DNA from: an uncultured Cyclobacteriaceae bacterium
GTDB taxonomy: Bacteria; Bacteroidota; Bacteroidia; Cytophagales; Cyclobacteriaceae
DNA: 64,000 nucleotides
Reading direction: 5' to 3'
NCBI GenBank assembly: GCA_905479015.1
Contig: CAJQKV010000007.1
Coordinates: forward strand, 62,001-126,000
Below the pieces are notes generated by a model that worked only from the letters and a program-made list of their open reading frames with translations, did no database searches and had not been told where the DNA came from. The translations under genes and the position numbers were made by a program. Numbering within the stretch: position 1 is the stretch's first letter; the number at the start of each line of letters is the position of its first letter. Shown here piece by piece: positions 54,129-63,301 of the stretch.

Positions 54129-55550
54129 TCAAAACCACTTAATGGTCAAATTAATTAATTTTTGTTTGAGTTGACTGTAAGGTGGCATCAGCCATTCTAC
54201 GGCTCCAGGAATGTGTTGTCGATAGATCCCTCTTTCATTGGAAAATGCCATAAAACCAAATTTCCCATGTGAATTGCCCATCCCACTATTATTTATGCCG
54301 CCAAAGGGTAATTCATGGTTGTAAAAATGCAAATCATTATTATTGATACAAACACCCCCAGAAGATGTATTTTTTAATATATGATTGATTTTTTTTTGAC
54401 TGCTGCTGTAGATATAAAGGGCCAAAGGCTTCTCTTTGCTATTGATAGTATCTATAACTTCATGGATGTCTTCAAAAACAATGATTGGTAGAATGGGACC
54501 AAAAATTTCCTTCTGCATCAAATCGGTATCTGCGGTGACCTCGGTGACCAAAGTAGGTTCGAAACTATGGGTGGTCAGGTCAGAAGCCCCCCCGTGTACG
54601 ATTTTTGCTCCTTTACTTTTGGCGTCTTCAAGATAGCTATTCAACCGTAGATGGTGTTGATCATTTACAATTTTTGTATAATCTAGAGAGTTTGCTGTAT
54701 CCTCACCAAAAAAATCAAGCAACGTTTTTTTAGAGGCAGCAATGAACGCATTTACCTGACTGCGATGTACACTGACATAATCGGGGGCTATGCATATTTG
54801 TCCAGCATTCAAAAACTTACCCCACATAATTTTTTTAGCCGCTGCGGCTACATCTGCGGTTTCATCCACGATGGTAGGTGATTTGCCCCCCAGCTCTAGA
54901 GTAACCGAAGCTAAATTTTCGGCTGCCGCACGCATCACTATTTTACCTATTTCAGGTGATCCCGTAAAAAAAATATGATTAAAGGGAAGTTTTAGTAAAC
55001 CTGTACTCACATCGATACCCCCTTCTATGACCGCCACCTCTGCCTCCTCAAAAAGATCATTCAACATACGCTTAATCAATGCCGATGCATGCACCGTATG
55101 CTCCGAGGGCTTCAGTATAACCGTATTGCCTGCGGCGATGGCGGAAATCAGTGGACAGATGCTCAAATTTATTGGAAAATTCCATGGGGCAATAATCAAT
55201 ACATTGCCCTTAGGCTCATATTTGATTTTGGAAGACGAGCCTATAAAAGCGAGTTTTGTAGACACCGCCTGATCTCGCATCCAATATTTTAAATTTCGGA
55301 GGGCATATTTGATTTCACCCGTAACTGCGTAAATTTCACTCAAATCAACCTCAGCAGGACTTTTACCAAAATCATCAAATAACGCTTTTTGAATTTCCTT
55401 TCGGTAAGTAATCTCTATGGCCCCAAGTAATTTTTTTAATTTTGCCTTACGCTGTTTTAAAGTAGATTGAGCAACTATTTTTTTATGAAGCAATTGCTTT
55501 TCAAAAATAGAAGTATGACTTACTGCCTTTTCATTATCAGTGGATTTCAT
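54129..55550 (-). CDS. NAD(P)-dependent aldehyde dehydrogenase (ALDH3-like)
   Basis: A 473-residue aldehyde dehydrogenase of the short ALDH3 type. Motifs: APWNFPINLSICPLISAI, FFTGSPEIGK, catalytic-site Glu block LELGGKSP and nucleophile NAGQICIAPDY. The C-terminus is hydrophobic (LINLTIKWF), so membrane association is possible as in fatty-aldehyde members. It oxidises medium- or long-chain aldehydes. It precedes the Gfo/Idh/MocA gene in the same direction; no pathway link is visible. Confidence 0.92.
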   Translation of the reverse strand: MKSTDNEKAVSHTSIFEKQLLHKKIVAQSTLKQRKAKLKKLLGAIEITYRKEIQKALFDDFGKSPAEVDLSEIYAVTGEIKYALRNLKYWMRDQAVSTKLAFIGSSSKIKYEPKGNVLIIAPWNFPINLSICPLISAIAAGNTVILKPSEHTVHASALIKRMLNDLFEEAEVAVIEGGIDVSTGLLKLPFNHIFFTGSPEIGKIVMRAAAENLASVTLELGGKSPTIVDETADVAAAAKKIMWGKFLNAGQICIAPDYVSVHRSQVNAFIAASKKTLLDFFGEDTANSLDYTKIVNDQHHLRLNSYLEDAKSKGAKIVHGGASDLTTHSFEPTLVTEVTADTDLMQKEIFGPILPIIVFEDIHEVIDTINSKEKPLALYIYSSSQKKINHILKNTSSGGVCINNNDLHFYNHELPFGGINNSGMGNSHGKFGFMAFSNERGIYRQHIPGAVEWLMPPYSQLKQKLINLTIKWF

Positions 55551-55772
55551 ATTTTTCTGAAATTAAAAAAATGATCGGAAAATTCATGTTAAATTAAATT
55601 AATTTGCGCGAAGCCCTGAGAAACTTAATAATAAAACTAAATATTTTAAGACTCATCTATGCGTTTCAAGATAAAGAATTACTTTTAAATAAGTTCCTTT
55701 TTTTTTATGCTTTTAACTAAGTATTTAACTATTATATCATTAATTCTGAAAAGTTTTTTTTAGCCCAAAAAA

Positions 55773-58700
55773 ATGACCATCCGACTTTCTTTCCTTCTAA
55801 TTTTGACGACCTCAATGGCCATGGCCCAACAACTAGATGTATCTTATTTTGAACATCTAAACATTCGAAATATTGGACCCTCCAATATGAGTGGTCGTAT
55901 TACTGCCATTGATGCCGTACTCAATAATCCTAATACTTTATTTATTGGAGCCGCTTCAGGAGGCGTATGGAAATCAGAAAATGGCGGAAGTTCCTGGAAG
56001 CCCGTTTTTGATGGTCAGCCTACGCAAAATATTGGTGCTTTGGCTATTCAACAAAGTAATCCCAATGTGATTTGGGTAGGTACAGGAGAGGGTAATCCTA
56101 GAAATTCTATGAATTTAGGAATGGGCATTTTCAAAAGTTCAGATAATGGAGTTACGTGGAAGCACATGGGGCTCGAGGCTACCAAAACCATTCATCGAAT
56201 TAAAATTGATCCATCAAATCCATTGATCGTCTATGTCGGCGCCATGGGTGATCCCTTTACACCCAATGAGGATAGAGGGTTATTTAAAACTACAGATGGT
56301 GGGCGTACTTGGGGAAAAATTCTTTTTACCAATGATCAATCGGGCATTGCCGATTTAGTGATGGATCCTGAAAATCCCAACAAATTGATAGCTGCCATGT
56401 ATGAGCACCGACGGACTCCCTATTATTTCACTTCGGGAGGCCCTGGTTCTGGCCTTTTTTTAACACTAGACGGAGGTACTTCTTGGAAAAGATTAAGTCC
56501 CGATGAAGGCATTCCAGAAGGAGAAATCGGTCGAATTGGACTTGCCATTGCACCCTCAAACCCTGACCGTATGTATGCCAAAATTGAGTCGAAAAAAAAT
56601 GCACTTTATAGAAGCGATAATGGAGGTCAAAGTTGGTATCAAGTCAATGATAATCCTAAATTCACCAATAACAGACCTTTTTATTTTCAAGAACTTGCCG
56701 TAGATTCAAAAGACCCTGAGCGGCTCTACAATATTTATCAACCGCTCTCCGTAAGTTATGATGGCGGCATTACTTTTGATCCTGTCCCCATGATTCCCGC
56801 TGATGAAACAAAAGGAATCCATGCCGATTTCCATTCATTTTGGGTGAATCCAAACGATGCCAAACATTTCATCATTGGAGGCGATGGTGGTTTAGGTATT
56901 ACCCGAGATCATGGCAAAAGTTGGTACTTCCCAGAAACGATTCCGGTAGCCCAAGTATACCATGTCAATGTAGATCAAGACCGACCTTATAGCGTATATG
57001 TAGGCATGCAAGATAACGGAAATTGGTCTGGACCGGGTTACACTTGGAAGCGAGGGGGTATCCGGACCCTGTACTGGCAGTATTTGGTGGGTGGAGATGG
57101 ATTTTATATTGAGCCTGACCTTGACAATTCTCGATTTGGTTACGGCACCTCTCAAAATGGGGATCTCTATCGTTATGATAAAATCAGTGGCTATTACAAC
57201 AGTATTAAGCCACACAATTCTAAATCAGAAACTCTTTTACGTTTCAACTGGAATGCCGCTTTCGCGAAAGATCCTTTTGATGCAAATACCGCCTATTATG
57301 GGTCCCAATTTGTTCATAAATCAACAGACAAAGGTGGCAGCTGGCAAATTATTTCCCCTGATTTAACAACTCACAATCCGAACCATCAAAAAGGAGATTA
57401 TGGGGGACTGACCTTAGATATTTCAGGTGCCGAAAACTATAACAGCTTACTCGCCATTGCGCCAAGTCCACTTGATGAAAATATAATTTGGACAGGATCC
57501 GATGATGGCCAAGTCCATATCACCAGAGATGGTGGAGATTCTTGGATCAATTTGACTGAACACGTCCAAGGTATGCCTCATGAAAGTTGGATTGCTCAAA
57601 TTCAAGCCTCTAGCTATGAGGCAGGAACCGCTTGGATGGTTGTTAACAACTACCGAAAAGGAGATTACCAACCTTATTTGTTCAAAACAGAGGACTTTGG
57701 TGAAAGCTGGACCTCATTATTAGATAAAAAGAAGGTACAAGGTTATGCATTAAGTGTCATTCAAGATCCAGAGGAACCGAATTTGGTCTTTTTAGGAACT
57801 GAAGGGGGTCTTTGGATAAGTATCGATGCAGGTATTAACTGGGTTCAGTTCCAGAATAAATTTCCGTCAGTATCTACCATGGATCTAAAGATTCAACCCG
57901 TTGAATCTGCATTAATTATAGGTACTTTTGGTCGTGCAGTTTGGATTTTAGACGACCTTTTGACCCTACGTGCTGCTGCAGGAAAACATTTAAAAAAGGG
58001 ATTGACGGCTTTAAAAATGAATGATGTAGTTCAGGTAAAGGGACTTTTCATAGCGCCTCCCGGAAATATTTGGACAGGATTCAATACCACCTTCGAGGGC
58101 GAAAATCGAAGTTTTCAAAAAGTAGAAATTCCTTATTACTTAGGAGCTTTAGCAGACACCTCCCACCTTTTACAAGTACAGATTTTTGACGATGAAGGAA
58201 ATTCAATCCATTCCATTCAATCAAAACCCACTAGCCAAGGGTTGAATTATGCGAGCTGGAAATTAGACCTCCCATCAAACCATTTTTCAGATGCCTGGAT
58301 TCAGGAAGGAGCAAGAGGAATACCTGTGCCGCCTGGCACCTACAAAATCATGCTCAATTATCAGCATCTTAAAGATTCTACGACGCTTACAGTATTGACT
58401 GATCCTCGATTTGAGCTGGCACCAGACGTAGATAAAACTCTGTATCAATATCAAAAATCCATCGACTTACAAGTACGAAAATTAGCCGGTATCCTAGGTT
58501 CAATAGATACTAAGTTAAATAGGATAGATTCCTTGAAAAACCAGCTTTCACATGCTGATTCCTCGAATTATATTTTACTTCTGAAGGACATGGATATATT
58601 AAAGTCAGACTTGCAAAGCACCCGATCGAAGGGGCAAACCCCCAAACCCATTAGACAACTTGGCGCCTGGCAAACCTCTATTATAAGTCCTTATTCAAAA

Positions 58701-58877
58701 GTAAAAGATGTCCTAATGATTGCAATGGCCCGCACAAGACTTCCCTCAGAGTCCGAGTGGACATTGCTTCAAGATGCCATAAATTCGGTTATGGAATATG
58801 AACAAGAAGTCCATCTATGGGTTGAAAAAAAATGGACCCCTTTTGTAAAAGAACTGGATAAGTCAGGCCTTAATTAA
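55773..58877 (+). CDS. large exported BNR/VPS10-type propeller protein (1034 aa)
   Basis: A 1034-residue exported protein (signal peptide ending SMAMAQ) with the layout of the 35021-37990 product: VPS10/BNR repeats (WKSENGGSSWKPV, IFKSSDNGVTWKHM, LFKTTDGGRTWGKI, HITRDGGDSWINL) over about residues 20-740, then a C-terminal part with coiled-coil-like helices. Shared anchors include RNIGPSNMSGRI against RHVGPIRGGRV, and FGRAVWILDDLL against MGRGFWVLDNLT. No catalytic residues can be identified. Periplasmic or surface location likely. It overlaps the convergent AKR-RidA gene by 8 bases. Confidence 0.87.
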   Translation: MTIRLSFLLILTTSMAMAQQLDVSYFEHLNIRNIGPSNMSGRITAIDAVLNNPNTLFIGAASGGVWKSENGGSSWKPVFDGQPTQNIGALAIQQSNPNVIWVGTGEGNPRNSMNLGMGIFKSSDNGVTWKHMGLEATKTIHRIKIDPSNPLIVYVGAMGDPFTPNEDRGLFKTTDGGRTWGKILFTNDQSGIADLVMDPENPNKLIAAMYEHRRTPYYFTSGGPGSGLFLTLDGGTSWKRLSPDEGIPEGEIGRIGLAIAPSNPDRMYAKIESKKNALYRSDNGGQSWYQVNDNPKFTNNRPFYFQELAVDSKDPERLYNIYQPLSVSYDGGITFDPVPMIPADETKGIHADFHSFWVNPNDAKHFIIGGDGGLGITRDHGKSWYFPETIPVAQVYHVNVDQDRPYSVYVGMQDNGNWSGPGYTWKRGGIRTLYWQYLVGGDGFYIEPDLDNSRFGYGTSQNGDLYRYDKISGYYNSIKPHNSKSETLLRFNWNAAFAKDPFDANTAYYGSQFVHKSTDKGGSWQIISPDLTTHNPNHQKGDYGGLTLDISGAENYNSLLAIAPSPLDENIIWTGSDDGQVHITRDGGDSWINLTEHVQGMPHESWIAQIQASSYEAGTAWMVVNNYRKGDYQPYLFKTEDFGESWTSLLDKKKVQGYALSVIQDPEEPNLVFLGTEGGLWISIDAGINWVQFQNKFPSVSTMDLKIQPVESALIIGTFGRAVWILDDLLTLRAAAGKHLKKGLTALKMNDVVQVKGLFIAPPGNIWTGFNTTFEGENRSFQKVEIPYYLGALADTSHLLQVQIFDDEGNSIHSIQSKPTSQGLNYASWKLDLPSNHFSDAWIQEGARGIPVPPGTYKIMLNYQHLKDSTTLTVLTDPRFELAPDVDKTLYQYQKSIDLQVRKLAGILGSIDTKLNRIDSLKNQLSHADSSNYILLLKDMDILKSDLQSTRSKGQTPKPIRQLGAWQTSIISPYSKVKDVLMIAMARTRLPSESEWTLLQDAINSVMEYEQEVHLWVEKKWTPFVKELDKSGLN

Positions 58878-60339
58878 AAGTCTCATTAGGTGATTTGAGA
58901 ACTGCTTCTGCTTCTATTTCAACCATGTAACCGGCGCCAACCAACTTGGCCTCGACCAAAGTATTGGCTGGGTTGATGCCTTTAAAACGTACGCCATGAG
59001 CTCTCGCTACCGGTTCCCAATCCTTGATGTCATTGACAAATATCCGCGTCCTAACGACATCCTCAAGCGATCCACCAAATGATTCAAGGACCGATTCAAT
59101 TTTATCAATGACAAAATGCGTTTGGGCTGCACCATCTTTACCTCCAATCATTTTATGACCATGAGTAGCAGTAGTCCCTGAAACATGTATCCGATTTCCC
59201 TCTTTTACAGCCCTACTGTAACCTGCAAATTCCTCCCAAACCGTCCCACTGAATATTTGTGCGCGATCTGCTCCCGAATCAATAGGAACGTAGGATTTAG
59301 GAATGTTCGCTAAGTGATGGCTTAAATCACCAGAGGCAGTCAAGAAGGGCGGTTTTCGATATTCATCTCCACAATCACCCGGAACGGGTGTGAGTGACCC
59401 TTGGGCATTTCTAATGTCGACCATATCCGCCTCTGAAAATGTCAAATCAAGCATTTTTTTATGCTCAGTTATGTGCTCACTTTGACCCAGCCTCGCGCCA
59501 ACAATTACGGCTGCCACCGATGGGTTTTCTAACATCCATCTACTGGCTACATTGGCCATAGAGACCTTGTGTCGATCGGCTACTTTTTTAATCGATTCAA
59601 GTAAATTTTGAAACCCGTCCCATCCTCCAGAAACATCAATAAATCGTTTGTATTTCATTTCAGACCAAGTAGTCAATTCATCCTGTGAAGGCTCCACCTT
59701 GCCCATCCATTTTTGTGTCAAAAACCCACCAGCTAGGGTACCAAAAGCCAATATTTTGACGCCATATTTTTCACAAACTTGTGCCATTTCACCGCTCGCT
59801 CTTTGGTCAATCAACGAATGACAAACCTGATTGCTTATCAGAGGAATGCCTGAAGCACATGTCATCCTTAAATGGGCCGCATCAAAATTGGTCACTCCTA
59901 AGTGATGAATCAGACCTTCTTCCCTTAATTCATTTAGATAGAATAAGGCATCTAACCAACTTGGATCAGGATAATGCCAAGCATGAAATTGCATCAATTC
60001 AATAGTGGATTGCTTCATTCTGTCCAATGCCATGTGTACGGCTTGTCTCACAACTTCACGATTTATTTTACCCGGCTTTGGCACCCACTTGGTGAATAAT
60101 TGAACCTGATCACCAAGAAAATGATTCCTTTTAAAATACCCAGTAATTACCTCACTCGAGCCATAGTGATCTGCCATATCGAATGTAGTAAATCCTGCCC
60201 TTACATAGGGCTCCATGGATTGAGATGTTAAGACAGGATCAAGTACACTTCCATTTCGTTCCATATCTGCTATTTGCCATAATCCAATGATCATGCGCGA
60301 AATCTTCAATCCAGGGGCTAATTGATATGTATTTTCCAT
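58870..60339 (-). CDS. aldo/keto reductase fused to a RidA-like domain
   Basis: A 489-residue two-domain protein. Residues 1-320 are an aldo/keto reductase with the tetrad Asp54, Tyr59 (FDMADHYG), Lys84 (LFTKW) and His119 (MQFHAW). Residues about 365-489 are a RidA/YjgF domain (GNRIHVSGTTATHG, RTRIFVNDIKDW, VEIEAEAVL). RidA deaminases need an Arg in PARxxVEV; here the site reads PANTLVEAK with Asn459, so imine deamination is doubtful. The fusion could couple carbonyl reduction to handling of an unstable imine. It is last in a leftward run with an APC permease (2 bases) and a class V aminotransferase. Confidence 0.88.
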   Translation of the reverse strand: MENTYQLAPGLKISRMIIGLWQIADMERNGSVLDPVLTSQSMEPYVRAGFTTFDMADHYGSSEVITGYFKRNHFLGDQVQLFTKWVPKPGKINREVVRQAVHMALDRMKQSTIELMQFHAWHYPDPSWLDALFYLNELREEGLIHHLGVTNFDAAHLRMTCASGIPLISNQVCHSLIDQRASGEMAQVCEKYGVKILAFGTLAGGFLTQKWMGKVEPSQDELTTWSEMKYKRFIDVSGGWDGFQNLLESIKKVADRHKVSMANVASRWMLENPSVAAVIVGARLGQSEHITEHKKMLDLTFSEADMVDIRNAQGSLTPVPGDCGDEYRKPPFLTASGDLSHHLANIPKSYVPIDSGADRAQIFSGTVWEEFAGYSRAVKEGNRIHVSGTTATHGHKMIGGKDGAAQTHFVIDKIESVLESFGGSLEDVVRTRIFVNDIKDWEPVARAHGVRFKGINPANTLVEAKLVGAGYMVEIEAEAVLKSPNETFN

Positions 60340-60341
60340 TT

Positions 60342-61826
60342 TTATTCTTCGGGTAAAACTTTAAACCTTTCATGTCCTTCTGGACCATTTTGACGAAATT
60401 TCGACCATTTTATAAAAAACAAACAGCTCGCTAAAGTCATGACGATAAGCCAAATGAAGGTTGAGTGAAAAAACCAATGGGTTACTTGGGCGGTTAGATC
60501 TTTATAAGTATGTATAATGAGAAATCCAATCAAAAATAAAGTACCCAGCCACCCAATCCATAATTGCAATCGCCTATTTTTAAGGACTGAAATTTGACCT
60601 GCCAACAAAGGATTTATTTTTGGAAGCGTTATTAATGCGATACAAATCAACAAAAAGTTAACCATCATTGAAGTGACCATAATATCAATCCCCAAGAAAA
60701 AATCACCTGCAAAATGAGCCCCTAAGACACCTAAACTCGCCATTAATCCAGCCACTACAAGAGCTATGTAAGGCGTCTGTTTTTGAGGATGAATCCGCGC
60801 AATGAAAGAGGGAAATATACCGTCTTCTGCCCAAGCAAACATCAGCCTAGATACTGAAAGTAACATAGCAGGAAGGTCATTGATCAAAGCGATGGAAGCG
60901 CCCATTAGAATCGCCACACCCCATTCTGTAGGGAGTACATAGCTCAAAAGTCCAGGTGCACTGATATCTTTTTGAGCAGCTTCGGCCGCCACAAAGCTCC
61001 ATGGAATGGTATGATAAACAGCCGCAGTAAATAAAAAATAAAATACCCCTACTGAAAAGACCGCTAACAAAATAGCTTTAGGTAATGACTTGGTTGGATT
61101 TTTTGCTTCGCTACCTGCTTGTGATATCGAATCAAAGCCAATGAAACTCGAAAAAAGCAAAGCCGATGCTGAGAGAAAAATGCGCCAATCAAAAGCGACG
61201 GAAGTTGGTTGAAAAATTCGATTTTCTTTGGCCTTAAGCGCAGTCATGAAATCTTGGCTGTTAAACGTAAATCCGGCGACGATTACAATGGCCCCGAGTG
61301 CAAACATTAAAAACATCATAGGTAGTAATATACTTTCATAGGACTTAGCCCCTCGGATATTAATCCAAACAAAAAACCAGATCAAAAATAGGGCAAGACT
61401 CACTCTTATCAGAGGTATTTCAAGCGTTGTAGATAGGTCTTCCCAACCCAAAGCAGATGATAGGTCTCTAAGAAAAGGAATGCATATATAGGCAATTACC
61501 CCTATAACAATACTGAGTCCGAACCATTGTGAAAAACTAGCCACGAATCCCAGATAAGGATTCAACCCTCGACTCACATATATATAACTTCCACCAGCCC
61601 TGGGCATGGCCGAGGATAATATAGCATAGGCCAACGCAGCAAAAATGGCCGGAATTGCGGCAAAAGCAAAGGCTGATAAAACATAGGGGCCGATTCCAGG
61701 TACATTGCGCTGGATCATAAAAGGTACCACGTTTATGGATGCCCCGAGCATAGAGCAAACCCCTGTTGCTGTAAGGGCCATTAAACCCATTTGACGAGAT
61801 AACTTTGGTCTGTTTGGCTGAGACAT
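60342..61826 (-). CDS. APC-family amino acid permease
   Basis: A 494-residue inner-membrane transporter with about twelve hydrophobic segments and the APC signature near the N-terminus (MGLMALTATGVCSMLGASI, then AMPRAGGSYIYVSRGLNP). GFDSISQAGSEAKNPTKSLP is the conserved TM6-loop block of amino acid permeases. It imports or exchanges an amino acid or amine. It lies 2 bases upstream of the AKR-RidA fusion, so the two are surely co-transcribed and the permease may feed that enzyme. I chose the ATG at 61826. Confidence 0.92.
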   Translation of the reverse strand: MSQPNRPKLSRQMGLMALTATGVCSMLGASINVVPFMIQRNVPGIGPYVLSAFAFAAIPAIFAALAYAILSSAMPRAGGSYIYVSRGLNPYLGFVASFSQWFGLSIVIGVIAYICIPFLRDLSSALGWEDLSTTLEIPLIRVSLALFLIWFFVWINIRGAKSYESILLPMMFLMFALGAIVIVAGFTFNSQDFMTALKAKENRIFQPTSVAFDWRIFLSASALLFSSFIGFDSISQAGSEAKNPTKSLPKAILLAVFSVGVFYFLFTAAVYHTIPWSFVAAEAAQKDISAPGLLSYVLPTEWGVAILMGASIALINDLPAMLLSVSRLMFAWAEDGIFPSFIARIHPQKQTPYIALVVAGLMASLGVLGAHFAGDFFLGIDIMVTSMMVNFLLICIALITLPKINPLLAGQISVLKNRRLQLWIGWLGTLFLIGFLIIHTYKDLTAQVTHWFFHSTFIWLIVMTLASCLFFIKWSKFRQNGPEGHERFKVLPEE

Positions 61827-61971
61827 CAAAATTTGATTTGGGCTAATTTATATCTAAGTGAAGAAGAAGAACCTTCAATTTTAAGGACATAATACGCTCA
61901 TTCCTCACTCCTTTTTGAACTGACTTATTACTCATTTTAATTCAGTTTTGCTATCATAAATTTTTATTAAA

Positions 61972-63234
61972 CTAGGTGCTCAATTCCTTAATGGCCTTTA
62001 CCAATACATCCAATTCCTTGGGAGTAGTAAATAAATTAGGAGTAATCCTCAATCCACGCACGCCCGGACGATCAATGGCTACGGTCCAAATTTGATAATC
62101 ATCCAACAATTGCTTAGCGAAATCTGCTGGATCAATAGTTTCAATACCCACATTACCAATCGCACAATATCGACTGGATTCTACGGGGGTATTGACCACC
62201 ACCCTAGGTAAATCTCTTACTTGATCGGTCCAATATTTTTGTAAGTAGCGCAACCGTGCCTCTTTTCGACTACCACCGATTTTATGATGGTAATCTATAG
62301 CGTTGACGATGGCCAAATCTGTCTGCACAGGATAAGTCCCTACATGATTTAAGCGTAAAATATCTTCAGAATCACGCGGGTCTTCAGCGAATAATGGCCA
62401 TAGATCAGTTATTTGCTCCTTTTTTATATACAAGAATCCAGCACCTAAAGGAACAGTTAACCACTTATGTAAGCTCGTCCCATAATAGTCACAATGTAGG
62501 TCTTGAATTGAGAACTGGATATGACCAAAAGCATGTGCCCCATCTACCATCACGCGAACGCCATAGCGATGCGCCATATCACAAATTTTTTGAACAGGCA
62601 TGATCTGTCCGGTGATATTAACCATGTGACAAATCATGAGCAATCGGGTCTTCCGTGTAATTACGGACTCATATAACTTAATGATCTCTTCATCATTTTT
62701 GGGATGATTAGGAATTGAAACTTCCCTTACTGCTATCCCAAAACGACGCTCCATCAATCTAAATTGATTGCGCATAGCCCCATAATCTTGTGCTGCCATG
62801 ATGGCCTCATCCCCTTTTTCCCACTTTTGCCCTTGGATGACTAAGTTGAGCGATTCTGTGGTATTTCGGGTAATAATTAGCTCTTCAGGAAGACAACCGG
62901 CCATTTTTGCCAGACGCGTAGCACTGTTTTTTTTATTTTCCATTTGCACCGTGCGCATGTAATAGGACCCTTGAAAGTTAATTTCCTTCACATGTTCGAT
63001 GTAATGATCTTCGATGTATTTTGGCATGATACAATAAAAACCATTTTCTAGGTTGATGTAATCTGATTTCAACCGGTAATCCGTCCTTATTTTTAACCAA
63101 AAATCTTCATGGGTGGCTAAGGCATTATCAGAAAGGTGACTTATGGATGAAATCAATGCATCGAGGTGATCAAAAGTCAAAGGTGTTGATAATCCCAAAC
63201 CCGTTAGTCCTTTTAAAAATGCTCGCTTTTCCAT
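61972..63234 (-). CDS. class V aminotransferase-fold enzyme (isopenicillin N epimerase-like)
   Basis: A 420-residue PLP enzyme of fold type I, class V. The PLP lysine is Lys257 (GTSLHKWLTVPLGAG), with Asp231 in MVDGAHAFGH. The closest group is the isopenicillin N epimerase-like proteins. A leader MEKRAFLKGLTGLGLS resembles a Tat signal (KR instead of RR), so export is possible but unusual for a PLP enzyme. It lies 142 bases upstream of the permease gene in the same direction. Reaction unknown; desulfurase activity is unlikely because no conserved active-site Cys loop is seen. Confidence 0.87.
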   Translation of the reverse strand: MEKRAFLKGLTGLGLSTPLTFDHLDALISSISHLSDNALATHEDFWLKIRTDYRLKSDYINLENGFYCIMPKYIEDHYIEHVKEINFQGSYYMRTVQMENKKNSATRLAKMAGCLPEELIITRNTTESLNLVIQGQKWEKGDEAIMAAQDYGAMRNQFRLMERRFGIAVREVSIPNHPKNDEEIIKLYESVITRKTRLLMICHMVNITGQIMPVQKICDMAHRYGVRVMVDGAHAFGHIQFSIQDLHCDYYGTSLHKWLTVPLGAGFLYIKKEQITDLWPLFAEDPRDSEDILRLNHVGTYPVQTDLAIVNAIDYHHKIGGSRKEARLRYLQKYWTDQVRDLPRVVVNTPVESSRYCAIGNVGIETIDPADFAKQLLDDYQIWTVAIDRPGVRGLRITPNLFTTPKELDVLVKAIKELST

Positions 63235-63301
63235 AAAAAAGTAAATGATTCATAATTTACGTTATGGATTTTGTTTTTCAAAAGAATACCACACCAAAGA
63301 G

